Notes: a model not told the origin generated them from the sequence alone. A DNA stretch of 64,000 nt from Hibiscus mutabilis (GCA_019671005.1 CM033732.1:48721392-48785391), one strand, 5' to 3'. Positions 24,966-36,603 are shown, numbered from the stretch's first letter. A program made the numbers and translations.

Positions 24966-26287
24966 TGATGAGTGATTTAAATAGTTATTCTTTTGTTATT
25001 AACTCCTTGTTTGTCGGTTTATGTTGCTGATTTGGGCATTTTCTCTTATTTTCTGTACATGATATTGGATTTCAGAAACTGTGCTAAAAAGGGCAAAGTC
25101 CTACAGTTTTATTTTTCGGAGTCAAGTCTAGGCTAGTGGGCATGAATCCGGACATGAAAAATCTGACTGGACACCACGTCAGCACTTCTAAAAAATGGCG
25201 CCAACTCTTTGATAGCTTATCAGCCGCGTTTTGGATAGCTTATCAGACGGATTTAAAATTTAAATTTTGGATTATCTTTTTGTATTTAATTTAGATGTTT
25301 TTAGGATTTATCTTTTATCTTTTAGAGTTATTTTAGGGTTTTAGAATACTATAAATACCCCCTTGGGGTAAGCTAGAACAGCATCTCTCATTCTTAGCTT
25401 TGTTTTTCTTTCTTTTGGAAGTTTTATAAAATTCTCTTCTCTTTTTATTTTTATTCTTTTAAATTTTCTTTATTTTAATGCTAAGTATGATTTCTTCCAT
25501 AGTCATGCTTAGCTAAATTTACCATTAGCCGATAGCTATGCGAAACCCAATTCATTTCGTGAGAATTGCAAGAGCTCTTCATACCTTCAAACTTCTTCCT
25601 TGATTTTCGGCATTATTGGATTGGCAATCGGCCTTTCCTTTAAACATCTCAACTCCTTCGATCCAAAAAGCGCGCGTTGGTTTGATCGACGTTTTGATCT
25701 ACTGTTGGGGAGAAGAGTAGGCTTGTAGCACATTCAACTCTCTAAGAACAAACTTAGCGGCGGTCTGCTAAGGGAAATCAAGATCGGATACGATTCTCGT
25801 TGAGACAAAATTATCCGAGTACGGACTTTTCCAGCACAAAATACAGCATTGGCGTTAGCATTGATTGCCATCGTTAATCCAAAAAGTGCTAAATTCTAAG
25901 GATTGACCTTGGAAAATTAGTTCACCATAGAGAAAAGCAAGTTACAAGGGTTGGGTCTTGTAGACTGTAACCGGCAAGAACTCGAAGTAAAATCTATTTC
26001 AGTGATCGAAACGAGTTGAGGCGACGCAAAGCTGGAGGCTATATATTATCATAAGTACTTTCAACTATTTACTTTCCTTTATTTATCATTTACGTTTACT
26101 TAGATTTATTCAACTCATTTCGCTAAACCCTTTTTTTTACTTGCGGGTTTCTTGGTTAAAGATCAATTCAGACCAATATTGGAAACTCCTTAGTCCCTGC
26201 GGATCGACCCTTCTTCTCTATACTACGTTTTTATTTATTTATTCTGAGATTAAGGATAATTATTTTGACAGTTCACGACGCTTGTTA
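24966..26287 (+). repeat. Athila-like LTR 3
   Basis: It starts TGATGAGTGATTTAAATAG. The end reads CACGACGCTTGTTA, so the last CA has become TA. ACTAT follows. Private differences in its second half (TAGCCGATAGCTATGCG, GATTCTCGTTGAG) separate it from LTRs 1 and 2. Confidence 0.9.
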
Positions 26288-26292
26288 ACTAT
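26288..26292 (+). repeat. Target-site duplication ACTAT, right
   Basis: Partner of 12594-12598, directly after LTR 3. On the minus strand, kinase intron 1 sequence (GTCTCAG) runs straight into it. Confidence 0.88.
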
Positions 26293-26575
26293 CTGAGACG
26301 ATTATAACTGAAGAAAGATTAAATAAAATTAACAAAAACCAATCAAATTAAAAAGAAAAATAACCAGAAGAAGAAGAGTTTACCATACGATGCCATAGGC
26401 TCCTTTACCAATGGGAATAATTGGAGGCTTATATTTAGCGGTTACCTCAAAAATGTTGCCGAATATATTATACTGAATAAACCTCCCGCCATGGCTAAGA
26501 GTTCTCCAACTCAATGGCCATTTGCGGCGGCTGTTTCTGTTGCTCCGCCGGCTGAGGTGGTCCACCGCCTTCCAT

Positions 26576-28269
26576 CGTATGCTGAAAAGGAAAAGAAAAA
26601 GAATAAACAAAATTGCAGGGTGGGTGACTGGTTTGGAAGGGTGCGTAATATTTTTATTGGTGTATGGATCTGTTTTGTTTTTGGTGGGTTTTGTTGCATT
26701 TGTTTTCTGTTTTTTTCTTTTTCTTTTTCTTTTTTAGCTTCTTTCTTACAATCCATTTGTCTCATTGAATTATGTATCTAAAAATGTAATAACTGTCTGA
26801 ACAAAAGTTTTGATTCGGTTGATGAGATGAAGTGCTAAATACTTCAAACATTAAAAGTAAAAGCTTACATTTTTTATGTTGTGAATAAGATAAATTAAAT
26901 TAAAAAAATTATTTATAATGAACTTATATACCATATGATCTAAATTATTGGTTGATGGGTCGGATAGATGCGATATCAAGATTTTTTTTAATAATTTGTA
27001 AAAATTTAAATTATTATCTAATAATTTGAAAATTATTTAGTATTAGTATAAAATATATAAATATTAAAGAGTGCAGTGTCGGTGGAAAAAGAAAATTGTA
27101 AGCGCCTTCAAGATGGAAGAGTTACATTTTTTAAGTAAATTTTTAAAGTTATGTTCGGTTCAATTGGATATTTTTAATTTTTTGAACTATCTATGATGAT
27201 TTGATTAAGTTTGGTTCAATTCAATTTTTTCATATTAATTTTGAATTTTTAGATTTTGAACTTTAATTTGTCAAAATAGACTTTGTTTCATGGATTTCGA
27301 ATGTTATTGGACACAGTGACGGAGTCGGAATTTTCATATGGTGGGATCATAATAGAATATGATTCTCGTACCATTGCAATATATATTGTTGAGCTAATAC
27401 CCAACAAATTAAGTGAGGTCAATTTTAATATTTTTTATATAAAGTTCTGATACAATTCTAATATTTTATATAATAGGCATTTTTTAGTTAGGTCAATTGC
27501 ACCCTAATATTCTCACATAGCTCCGCTCATCATCGGACAAAGTTTTAAAGTATTTTTCATAGTTATTTAGAAAAAAAATATTGACATTTCAAGTAAATAA
27601 AAATAGTTTGTATTTTTTATATTTTCTGAAAATTAAATTTATATAGTTTTTAATTTATTTTCACTATCTTAAATAATAAAAATATATTTTTACGTTATAC
27701 TAGTAAAAAAATTAAAATTAATTATAAATTAAATAAAAATAAAATTCACACCAGTTCAATTAGCCGTGAAGTTTTAAGTTGTGAACCAAAAAATAATTTA
27801 TAGTTTTTATATATTTAAAATTAATTTTATATAATACTTTTTAAGATATTTTCACTATCTTAATTATAAAATATTTTTTTACGTTATAAAAAATAAAACT
27901 AATTCTAAGTTAAATAAAAGATAAAATTCATTTCAGTTCAAATTATCGTGATTTTTTAACTTGTAAACCAAAAAATAGTTTATAGTTTTTATAATTTTTA
28001 AATTTATGTTTTCTAAATTCAAAAATAATGTTTATTTTTTTATTATTTTATTTAAACTTTCTTTTTTAGAAATTTTAAATCTTGTAGTATTACACATGGA
28101 CGACTGTTATTGTACCACGTTAGCTTAACGTGATGATGGAAGAGAAGTATGAAAGGAAGTTACTGGTGACATATAAAATCAACAATCATACCCAATCCCG
28201 CCGGCCGCCGCCATCTCTCTCTGTTTCATTTCCTTCGTACTTGTTCGTTGACTTCATCTCCAACCAGCA
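26576..28269. other. AT-rich intergenic DNA upstream of MAPK and NLR
   Basis: It holds the ancestral upstream region of the kinase pseudogene (minus strand) and, next to 28270, the NLR leader. A MITE-like remnant may lie at about 27313-27530 (GTGACGGAGTCGGAATTTT on the left, TCACATAGCTCCGCTCA on the right). Otherwise I see AT-rich sequence without genes. Confidence 0.5.
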
Positions 28270-31200
28270 ATGGCCGAAGCTATCATCGCTGCATTCATAG
28301 AGGTGGCTTTATCCCATGCTATCTCCATCCTCGACGACCAACTCAAGCTGGCATGGGATTTCAAACATGACCTCAACAAGCTCCGTTCCTCGCTACAACT
28401 CACTCGAGCTTTCTTGCAAGACGCGGAGAGCAGGCGAGTCGATGAGCCCATCAAAAAAGTCTGGCTTCAATAGCTGAGGGATATCGCCTACGTCGCCGAC
28501 GATGTCTTGGACGAGCTTTCTTATGAACATCTCCGGAGGACGGCGGAGAACAACCGGGTGAGTAAAAAGGTCACCAACTTCTTCACCCCTTCCAAGAATC
28601 CCATGGCGTTTACCCTAAATATGGTTAAAACTGTCAAGGATGTTAACAAATCCATGGATGGAATTGTTGATCGGCCTTTAAATTTGGACTCCAGCAAAGA
28701 GTTCAAAGTATGGCTCCGGCGTTTAGTGGAATCGGAGGCACTCACTCTTTTAACTCGTCCCCAGTTGTTGGAAGAGAAGGTGATGTTCAGAAAATAGTTG
28801 GTCTTTTGGTTAACTCGAGCACTGATCGACATGGTTTTTCAATTGTATCCATGGTAGGTATGGGAGGGTTGGGGAAAACTACTTTAGCAAAATCTGTTTG
28901 TCACAATGAGAAAGTAGTGAACTTTTTTGGTACAATAATCTGGGTTTGTGTGGCTGAGGATTTCAATGTTCGAAGGATTTTACTGGAGATGTTGGAATCT
29001 TTAACTAGGAAATCTTGTGAGATCAAGAATGATGATGCTGTGCTTAAAGAAATACAAAAGGAGTTGAATGGGAAGAGTTTCCTTCTTGTGCTTGATGATG
29101 TGTGGGAAGAAGATGTTAAAAATTGGGAGGATTTGAAAGGCAGTTTGCTGGGTGTAAATGAAAGTAAACAGAGTTGCATTCTCGTCACGAGTCGTGGCGA
29201 AAATGTGGCATTGGTGAGGGAAACGCCTGCTGAATCTAGGCATCATCTTGAGGCAATGATCGATGAGGAGTGTTGGTCCATAATCAAAGAAAGAGCATTC
29301 GGAAACTCGTCCGTATCTTCGGATTTGGAAGCTATCGGAAGGGATATCGCTCGTAAATGTGCAGGTGTGCCATTGGTGGCAGCTGTTATAGGAGGCACGG
29401 TGTGCAACCGATGGGATAGAAATGAATGGATGTCACTCAGGGATAGCTCTCTTTGGCGTTCGTTGGAAAAGAATGAATGGATTGTACGTGTTCTGAAATT
29501 AAGTTATGATCGTTTGTCTCCCCCCGCTTTAAAGCAGTGTTTTGCATATTGTTCCATCTTCCCTAAGGATTTTAAGATCCAAAAGGACCAATTGATCCGG
29601 CATTGGATGGCTGAAGGCTTTCTTCGACAATCCGGCGGAAGCTCCCATCTAGCAGATGAGGATATTGGTAATGAGTACTTCAATATCTTATTACCAAACT
29701 CCTTATGGCAAGATGCAGAGAAGGACCAATATGACTGCATTACAGCTTGTAAGATGCATGATCTAGTCCTTGAACTTGCACAATCCGTTTCTCATATTGA
29801 TCAAGAAAATGTCTTTAATGGTGTGAGATAGTGGCACTCTCTGTTCTTAAAGTCTGGCTCCATCCATACTGTAAGGGACTTCGAAAGCTTACGAGTTCTT
29901 AATTTTTGCGATTCTGATGTTGTCTCCTTGTCTGATTCTATTGGGAGGCTAAAGCATTTAAGGTACTTTGATATCTCAAGAACTTCCATAAGTAGACTAC
30001 CAAAGTCCATTACCCAACTCTACCATTTGCAAACATTAAGATTATTGGATTGGAGGGGACCCAAGCCTGATGGAATGGAAAATTTAGTAAACTTGAGACA
30101 TTTATACATTGATGATGAAAGACACATTCCTAATAAGATAGGATGTCTAACTTGTCTTCGGACTTTGCCGATATTTAAAGTGGGTACAGCAAGGAGAAGT
30201 GGAATTGGTGAATTGGGAGGTTTGGCTGAACTTACAGGAGAATTGGACATATTTGATCTTCAGAATGTTAGAAACAAAGGGGAGGCTCAGAAAGCAAATC
30301 TGTGGAAGAAGAAGAGGTTACACAAGTTGGGATACCATTGGCAAGGGGAAAGGGAAACGTTTAGTAACGACGAGGAAGTTCTCGAAGGGTTAGAACCTCA
30401 CTCGAATTTGAAAAGCTTAAGTATTGTGTACTACAAGGGAGGGCACTATCCATCATGGTTGGCAATGAAGACTAATGTTAGTCGTCCAAATGCTTGTTTC
30501 CAGCCTATCAATTTGGTGAAGTTGGAGCTTTATGCTTGTGAGAATTTAAAGGAACTTCCAACTCTGGGGCACTATCCCAATCTCAAAATCCTTGAAGTAG
30601 ACGGTTTAAGCAATGTGAGGTGCATAGGAAAAGAATTTTATACCACAGATGATTACAGCAGTTGTCATATGAATAAGCCAGTCGCCTTATTTCCAGCTTT
30701 GGAAAAGTTGTCCCTGCGGAACATGAAAGAAGTAAAAGAATGGTTAGAAGTGGAGTCAACAGTTCCTGTATTTCCTTCACTAAAAGAGTTGGATATTCAA
30801 GGTTGTCGCAAACTGAGCAGTGCTCCAAGAATGAGTAGACTTTCTTGTCTTGAAGCACTCACTATTAAAGGCAACAATGTGTTAAGTTGGACAGCCGACG
30901 AACCGATTCCCTTCCCCTCTAGTCTAAGAAGATTAACCATAGAGGAGTGCTGTAAGTTGAGGTCCATTCCGGACGTAGATGGTGGTGTTGCTTTTCTTCA
31001 ACATCTTAAGGTGAACGGTTGTGATAAATTATGTAAAATAGGAGAGGGATTACTAGCTTCTACATGTATAAGGCTTGTAGACATATCTGACTGTTCTAAT
31101 TTGATCTCCTTGCCTTTACATGGTGGATCTCAATCTCTTTCGAAGCTTATGCTGGTTCGGTGTAAAGAATTACGGGAGATAGAGGGTGCATTATCTGCAT

Positions 31201-31862
31201 GCACAAGGTTGGAATCATTAGACATTGTTAACTGTCATAATCTGATTCCCGTTCCGATTCCCAGTTTAGATGATTTCTCCTCTCTTGTAAGATTGCGGCT
31301 GGAAGGATGCAGAGGATTAACAAGTCTACCGAGTGGATTGCGAACTTGTACTTGTCTTAAGTTTTTTATCATACAAAACTGCACTGATCTGGAGTCGATT
31401 CCAGAAGATGTAGGGCAATTGCATTCTCTTGTAGAGTTGTCTATCTCGAGTTGTCGAAACTTGAAGACTATACCCGAGGACAGCCTTAGGTGCCTCGCCC
31501 GTTTGAAGAGATTGACATTGGGGCTGTTCTCGGAGGAGCTAGATGAATTCCCAGGCCTTGGTTCCATCCACCATCTCCACTCATCCCTTAGAAGTTTGAC
31601 ATTGACAGGATGGGAAAAACTATGTTCTCTGCCGCATCAACTTCAACACCTCACCGCACTTGAGTACTTAACGATTTCGGAATTCAATGGAGTTAAATCT
31701 TTGCCTGAGTGGTTTGGAAGCCTCTCCTCTCTTAAATATTTAGTGATTCGTTTTTGTCGAAATCTAGAGATTCTACCGTCTAAGGGAGCCATGTATCATC
31801 CCTCCAATCTAGTAAACATTACTATTCACAGAATGTCCACGATTAAAGGGATGCCGGACTAA
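28270..31862 (+). pseudogene. CC-NBS-LRR (CNL) disease-resistance gene, disrupted
   Basis: RGA-like intracellular immune receptor. The Rx-type coiled coil begins MAEAIIAAFIEVALSHAI at 28270 and includes DVLDE. The NB-ARC has the P-loop GMGGLGKTT (about 28860), kinase-2 LLVLDDVW (about 29085; the Trp is typical of non-TIR types), GVPLVAAVIGG and MHD (about 29752). About 670 codons of LRR run to the stop at 31860-31862. No introns are needed and the length (~1197 codons) is normal. Three lesions break it: TAG at 28471-28473 in the coiled coil, a one-base-type frameshift near 28665-28680, and TAG at 29829-29831 between NB-ARC and LRR in the same frame as both. The long open NB-ARC and LRR suggest recent loss, truncated products, or sequence errors. 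Confidence 0.92.
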
Positions 31863-32655
31863 CATCGCCAAGAAGTTCCAGATCTCCGCCAACCAAATCA
31901 TACAATATGAACTATGAAGAATGTAAGTTCAAGTTTCGACGATATACTCGTACAATATTCATAATGCATCATAATGGCAGAAATTTCTTCCATGCAATAC
32001 TGAATTTTTTTGAGATGATATTTGGACAGAATGCACCAGATAGACGGCCCTTTTCCCAGATCAAGAACTCTGGAGATTATACCAGCATGCAAAAGACAGT
32101 AAAAGGCCTACTCTGTGAGTTCCAAGAATTTTGGATTGTAAGTTCCTCAAATCATGTTCCTGTTCTTTTTTCCTTTTATCAAAGAAACATATATAACCGA
32201 TTTTTATATACTTTCTTAAACTGATTTATCGGCACGGGCAAAATGTATGTCAAAACGGATCAGAGGAGCAAATGTTCTGTATCTTCAAGCTTCAGTTGAT
32301 CCCAAAGAAGCAAATTCAAGCCCCATATTTAGCAGGCCAAATCTCAAGTTCTAAGACCATCTTCATTAGCATGTTTTGAATCAAACTGATGTTTCTATCG
32401 TAGCTTGGTGTGTGTGTAATGTTTTTGATTTAGGGTTCTTATAAAGTGCAGATGTAAAGTTAAACATCAAATACTGAATTTGCATTTGCCAAAGAACTTA
32501 GCATCCAACAATATAATAATTGAGTTGCCTTTCAAAACTGTTAGAGTGAAAAAAATCCTAAAAAAAAACTTTAGATGAGTAATTAGTTCTTCATAAAACT
32601 GCTGTAAAATAAAAGTGGGTAATGAGTTCAGTATTTCATGATCAGCATTCTACAC
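31863..32655. other. Intergenic, NLR 3' flank
   Basis: This is the space between the convergent NLR and RPL5 genes. It probably holds both 3' UTRs. An open frame at 31907-32224 has no recognisable features. Confidence 0.5.
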
Positions 32656-34854
32656 TCAGTCACCAGCAGCGGGCCTGTAATCGTTCAATCAACTTAGCTT
32701 TCCTTTCCTCATGTCAGTTTCTTCAAGTTGAACCTGAAATAGGAAAACATGAAACCAATAAGACAAAGCATTATGAAACTTTGAGCCGTACACGTGTTTC
32801 GTAGCATCCGATCAAATAGGACTGCATATGAAAACCGACCTTTTGTGCTGCTTAGGAGGAGCCTTTTCAGACTTCCTAGCAGATGGATCAGCACGGATTG
32901 CAGCATGAACCTTCTTGTACAATGACTCAATGTTATCTGCTTCAATTCCTCTCTTGATATACTCACTAAAGTGAGACTGGTACTTTTCCGGTTCATCTTC
33001 CATCAAAGTCTACGAAACAAATATAAATTAACAAAACTATAAACTAGACCAAAGAAAAGGGATGAATAATGATGATAATGATATAATTAAATTCGATAAA
33101 AAACTAATGATATGGATAGCTTTTTTACCCTCATATATGAAGCAACATGACCACCATAAATGTACTTGCGATGAACCTCAGCATCGAGCTGCTTGCTATC
33201 CTTGGAGAAGCCTGCGAATCTCTTGTCACTATGAGGAATATCCAAACCAGCATCCAAAGCTCCCTGTTGAGATGAAAACAAAATTATATTCACTCGGTTT
33301 AAAACTTCAGTAAAACAACAGCCCTGTTACTCTGTATCACACCTATAATTCAACTGCCTTATCCAAAACAGATAACCTACAACTCGATTGTTTATGATAC
33401 CTTTAGTGCACCAAAAACACGGTTCCCAGTGGTTATTCTGATCAGTCCTACATCAAGGAGAGCTCGGAAAGGCCTCCTTGTGTCAGTTGGCTCAACTGAG
33501 AAATCCTCTCCAGTAGCCTAGTAATACATAAACCATCAATAAAGAAACTATGCGGAAAATGCAATATCTATTCTTTTACAAGAATATTGTAGCATAATTA
33601 TAGAATACCTCCACATTGCCCTGATATTCATCATCCATTTCAAGCATCTTAAGGACACGGCGTCCCAAAAGCAATCCAGCGCAATAATCTGACCAAATAT
33701 AACAAAAGAAAAGCATATGAGAAATGGAACTGATTTACCTACACATAATCCAGGTAAAATAAATAGCACACCTGCAGCATAGTTTGTAAGACCCACTTCA
33801 AGCCCATAACAAGGAAGCTCATGCGAGTAAGCCAAAGCAAGAACCATATCACCAGTAATAGTAGCAGAAACTATTTGTGCAGTAATATCTTTGTTGCTCT
33901 AATCACATGGATAAGGTTTGAAACATAAATTGGAACAAGTTACAAGCTAGAAAATGAATCCAACAAATAGTCAAATCTCAAACAACTTCAACGAAAAATT
34001 CAACATTTAAATTGAAAACATAAATAAAAAGACTTCAATTAGATTACTCCTATCTTCATAACATAGGCATAGCGCCTAGACTAATATTCTACCACTCAAT
34101 AAGATATGCTTAAACAACATATAACCATTCTAGAAAACAAAAGATTTATCAACTATATGTTCACTGAGCTAAAACTATAATGAGACATTGTAAGAATAAG
34201 CAGATCTTACAATTCGAACTACATATCGGTATTTGGGTGTGTTGTACTTGTTCTTGTCTTGATTAGTAAGGCGAATCCTAGCCCTGTAGTCTCTTTCCCT
34301 CTACACATAATAAATTCAGCAAATCATAACACCATCAGGTCATTCAAAAACTATAATTCAACATTCCAAAATGGTAGCAATTATAAGAAATCAAAAACAC
34401 AAAATAATCACAAAGATATAAAGTAACACCTCTCCTTCTCTTGAATGGAACCTGAAAACGCTTAAAGTAAGCCCTGGTTTTCTGAGCCTTGACAAAGCCC
34501 TATAATCACCAAAGAGAACATCCATTGTTTTTAGCACATTAGCACAGAAATAGCAACCAAAAGAATTAAACTTCTGAACAGAATGACATAATGTAAATCC
34601 AGAAGAAAAACAATTCAAATAAATCACAAGCCAAGATAAGATTAACCCACTGAAAATCACATTAAAGAGTAAGTTTTGATTGATTGAAAAAGACCCAGAG
34701 TGGAAAAAAGATCATATACACAGAAAAAGCAATCAGATTTCATCATAACTAAGCAGTTTGAAGAACTTTTAGAAAGAAAAGGGAACTTCGCTTGAAACCC
34801 TTCACAAAAAAGAAGCAATTTTTCAATTAAAAACTGGCAGATTAATGTTACCAT
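32656..34854 (-). pseudogene. RPL5: 60S ribosomal protein L5 (uL18) gene, possibly pseudogene
   Basis: RPL5 binds 5S rRNA in the large subunit. Nine exons: 34852-34854 (only the ATG, with the intron donor GT directly after), 34430-34499, 34211-34300, 33772-33898, 33609-33688, 33401-33517, 33129-33263, 32840-33009 and 32656-32733. All junctions are GT-AG and family blocks are clear (NKYNTPKYR, SHELPCYGLEVGLTNYAA, DIPHSDKRFAGF, YKKVHAAIRADP). Two faults stand out: exon 3 lacks 2 bp near 34290 (in a GA run), shifting the frame, and exon 9 lacks 2 bp near 32711. The usual acidic C-terminal tail is not seen. Exons 1-8 plus 2 bp give the exact phase needed for exon 9, so the exon 3 lesion is isolated. 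Either a young pseudogene or sequence errors. Confidence 0.85.
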
Positions 34855-34920
34855 TGTTGAAGGTTTGCTCTGAAAATGGAGGGAGAGACGGCTAAGAGGG
34901 AAAGAGAAGAGAAAAGAGGG

Positions 34921-34932
34921 AGTATATATAAG
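34921..34932 (-). promoter_or_regulatory. RPL5 TATA box
   Basis: On the minus strand it reads CTTATATATACT, about 70 bp before the ATG. A pyrimidine-rich leader (CTCTTTTCTCTTCTCTTTCC) follows, as is usual for ribosomal protein genes. Confidence 0.55.
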
Positions 34933-34951
34933 GTGACCGTTCAGAACAATA

Positions 34952-34960
34952 AAACCCTAA
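34952..34960 (+). promoter_or_regulatory. telo-box upstream of RPL5
   Basis: AAACCCTAA lies about 100 bp before the start codon. Telo-boxes are common in plant ribosomal protein promoters. Confidence 0.5.
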
Positions 34961-35329
34961 ATGTGCCCTATAATTATATGGGTACAGCCTATGTTGCGGT
35001 CGAGTATGCGAACGGGACGACGAAGAACGACAAATTTTAAAATTATTGAGTACGGATATAATAAGGATGCAATGAATATAAAATAATTTTAAAAAACGTA
35101 AAAATAAAACGTTATAAAAATGTTATGTAAGCATGACATTACACATTTTTATATATTAATAGTTGAATCATGTAAGCAAGAGAAAGATAAAAATAAAAAA
35201 TAAAAGAAAATAAAAGAAAAAATTAAAAAAAATACTTGCATATATTTAAGTCATATTAAATATGTCTCTGATACGAAAATATATCTAATACATGATACGA
35301 CTTATATTTGTATATCACAAATGAATTTT

Positions 35330-35520
35330 TTTTCGGTAAATAAGATTTTATTAAAAGTTAAAATATATTGCTTTACATCTACATATGTATCTTGTTAAGA
35401 ATTTCCTTAAACCTAAATAAAAAAAATAGTACAACACATAAAAAAAATAAAAATCAAAAACATCTCCACAAACCAAATTAAAAACAACCTTGTGAGATTT
35501 TACAAGCCACTGAGCTAATA
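35330..35520 (-). repeat. Probable LINE 3'-tail-like repeat
   Basis: TAAGATTTTATTAAAAG ... CCTTAAACCTAAATAAAAAAAATAGTACAACACA resembles a segment at about 40140-40280. A retrotransposed tail in minus orientation is plausible; identity is not certain. Confidence 0.4.
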
Positions 35521-35736
35521 TATTAAAATATTAATGTTAAATATAACAATTACTAAAGTATTAAATATAGTAATTATTAAATATAATAGTTATTAAAATA
35601 ATATTAAAACTTAATATTTAAGATAAAAATAAATAATAAAAAACTTTAATATCATAAAATAATATTAAATATAATAATTATTAATATATTAAATTAATAT
35701 TTAGTTATATTTCACTAATATAAAAAGAAAAAAAAA

Positions 35737-35936
35737 TTGATACACAAGCCTTTAGTTTATACGTGCCTTTTAGTTTAGGGGTAGGGCTTTAGTTTAGGGT
35801 TTAAATTTTAGGGGGTTAGGTTGTATTATTTAGAATTTAGTTTTTTAGGGTTAGGGTTATAAATTTAGGATTTGAGTTTTTATAGTGTAAATACAGAGAC
35901 TTGTGTAAAATTAGTTTTACACAGTCTGGGTATCAA
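35737..35936. repeat. Short TIR element with telomere-like interior, copy A
   Basis: It opens TTGATACACAAG and closes CTGGGTATCAAAG, an inverted pair. Between them are degenerate TTTAGGG-like units and the conserved TGTAAAATTAGTTTTACACAG end. It is the same family as the copies at 51013-51246 and 51532-51688. Confidence 0.6.
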
Positions 35937-36420
35937 AGTTTTACCCTATAAAAAATGCATAGTTTAGAGATTAATTTTTTATTTAATTCAAAATTTTATA
36001 TTTTATGATAACGAATTTAAATATTATTTTAGTTCATTTATTTTACTTTATAATATTATATCTAAAATAAATATTTTATCTTTTTAAAATTACTTTTTGA
36101 CAATAATGTTAAATAGTAAAATTTTACCACTCTCTTTTTAAAATTATTCTTTAAAATTACTTTCTAACAATACTTTTAAAAGTACTTTTGAGAAGCAAGA
36201 GACAAATATTTCGATCCTCTTGTTCTAGAAGATCCATCCTTTCCGACCCAACAAAATACTAACATCCACCAACTTATAACTGCAGATTTTACCCCCAAGC
36301 TTTGAAAGTTTCTCGTCTATTCATTCCTGTTAGCTATACTATTTTGAACTCTCAGAACTTAACAAAATTTTACCCCCCCTCAATAGAGCGTGATAATTTG
36401 TCAATCTCATCAAACAAATG

Positions 36421-36603
36421 TCACCAATTTCGTGGACGAGTTAGTAAATTTATAACCCAATTAAGAGAAATTTGAGAATCAGATTCGACAACTAACGCTG
36501 AGTTATCACACCAACTAGCTTCAATAAAAACCTCTAATGCAAGTTTAATAGCCATTACATCGGCAAAGACTGAGCCATTGTTCGGAACTGCCAAAGAGAA
36601 CAT
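36421..36603 (-). pseudogene. LINE RNase H domain fragment
   Basis: About 60 codons resemble the plant RVT_3 RNase H found at the end of LINE polyproteins: FADVMAIKLALEVF then ALVVESDSQ. No reverse transcriptase lies nearby. It may also derive from a host RNase H-like fragment. Confidence 0.6.

Larger units (their letters stand above)
12594..26292 (+). mobile_element. Athila-like Ty3/gypsy array, LTR-int-LTR-int-LTR, with target duplication
   Basis: Three LTRs (12599-13925, 18789-20103, 24966-26287) enclose two nearly identical internal regions (13926-18788 and 20104-24965, each about 4862 bp). The tRNA-Asp-type primer site and the gag with FYEGISLIEMKMIDAASGG suggest the Athila/TAT side of gypsy. 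Each internal region has only gag and protease; no reverse transcriptase, RNase H or integrase is seen. ACTAT flanks both outer ends (12594-12598 and 26288-26292), so the array occupies one insertion site. Identical stops in both copies show the element was defective before doubling. Confidence 0.92.
10611..26575 (-). pseudogene. MPK6: MPK6/SIPK-type MAP kinase pseudogene, split by a retrotransposon array
   Basis: Group A plant MAP kinase with the conserved six-exon layout. Exon 1 26384-26575, exon 2 12465-12594 (the canonical 130 bp), exon 3 11610-11744, exon 4 11183-11503, exon 5 10918-11098, exon 6 10611-10786; splice borders are mostly preserved, so it is a duplicated rather than a processed copy. 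Landmarks are GKGAYGIV (exon 1), the TEY activation motif (exon 4) and the C-terminal common-docking region with LHDLSDEPVC (exon 6), closest in feel to MPK6/SIPK. It is dead: exon 1 runs into TAG after about 26 codons; exon 3 has frame-shifting deletions; one base is lost inside the HRD catalytic loop; DFG reads DFA; about 11 bp are lost between TEY and APE; and a CGA-to-TGA stop lies at 11012-11014. A 13.7 kb gypsy array sits at the intron 1 acceptor. Confidence 0.93.

Noticed and set aside
31907..32224. 105-codon ORF after the NLR gene
   Set aside because: No domain; lies where both convergent genes should have 3' UTRs.
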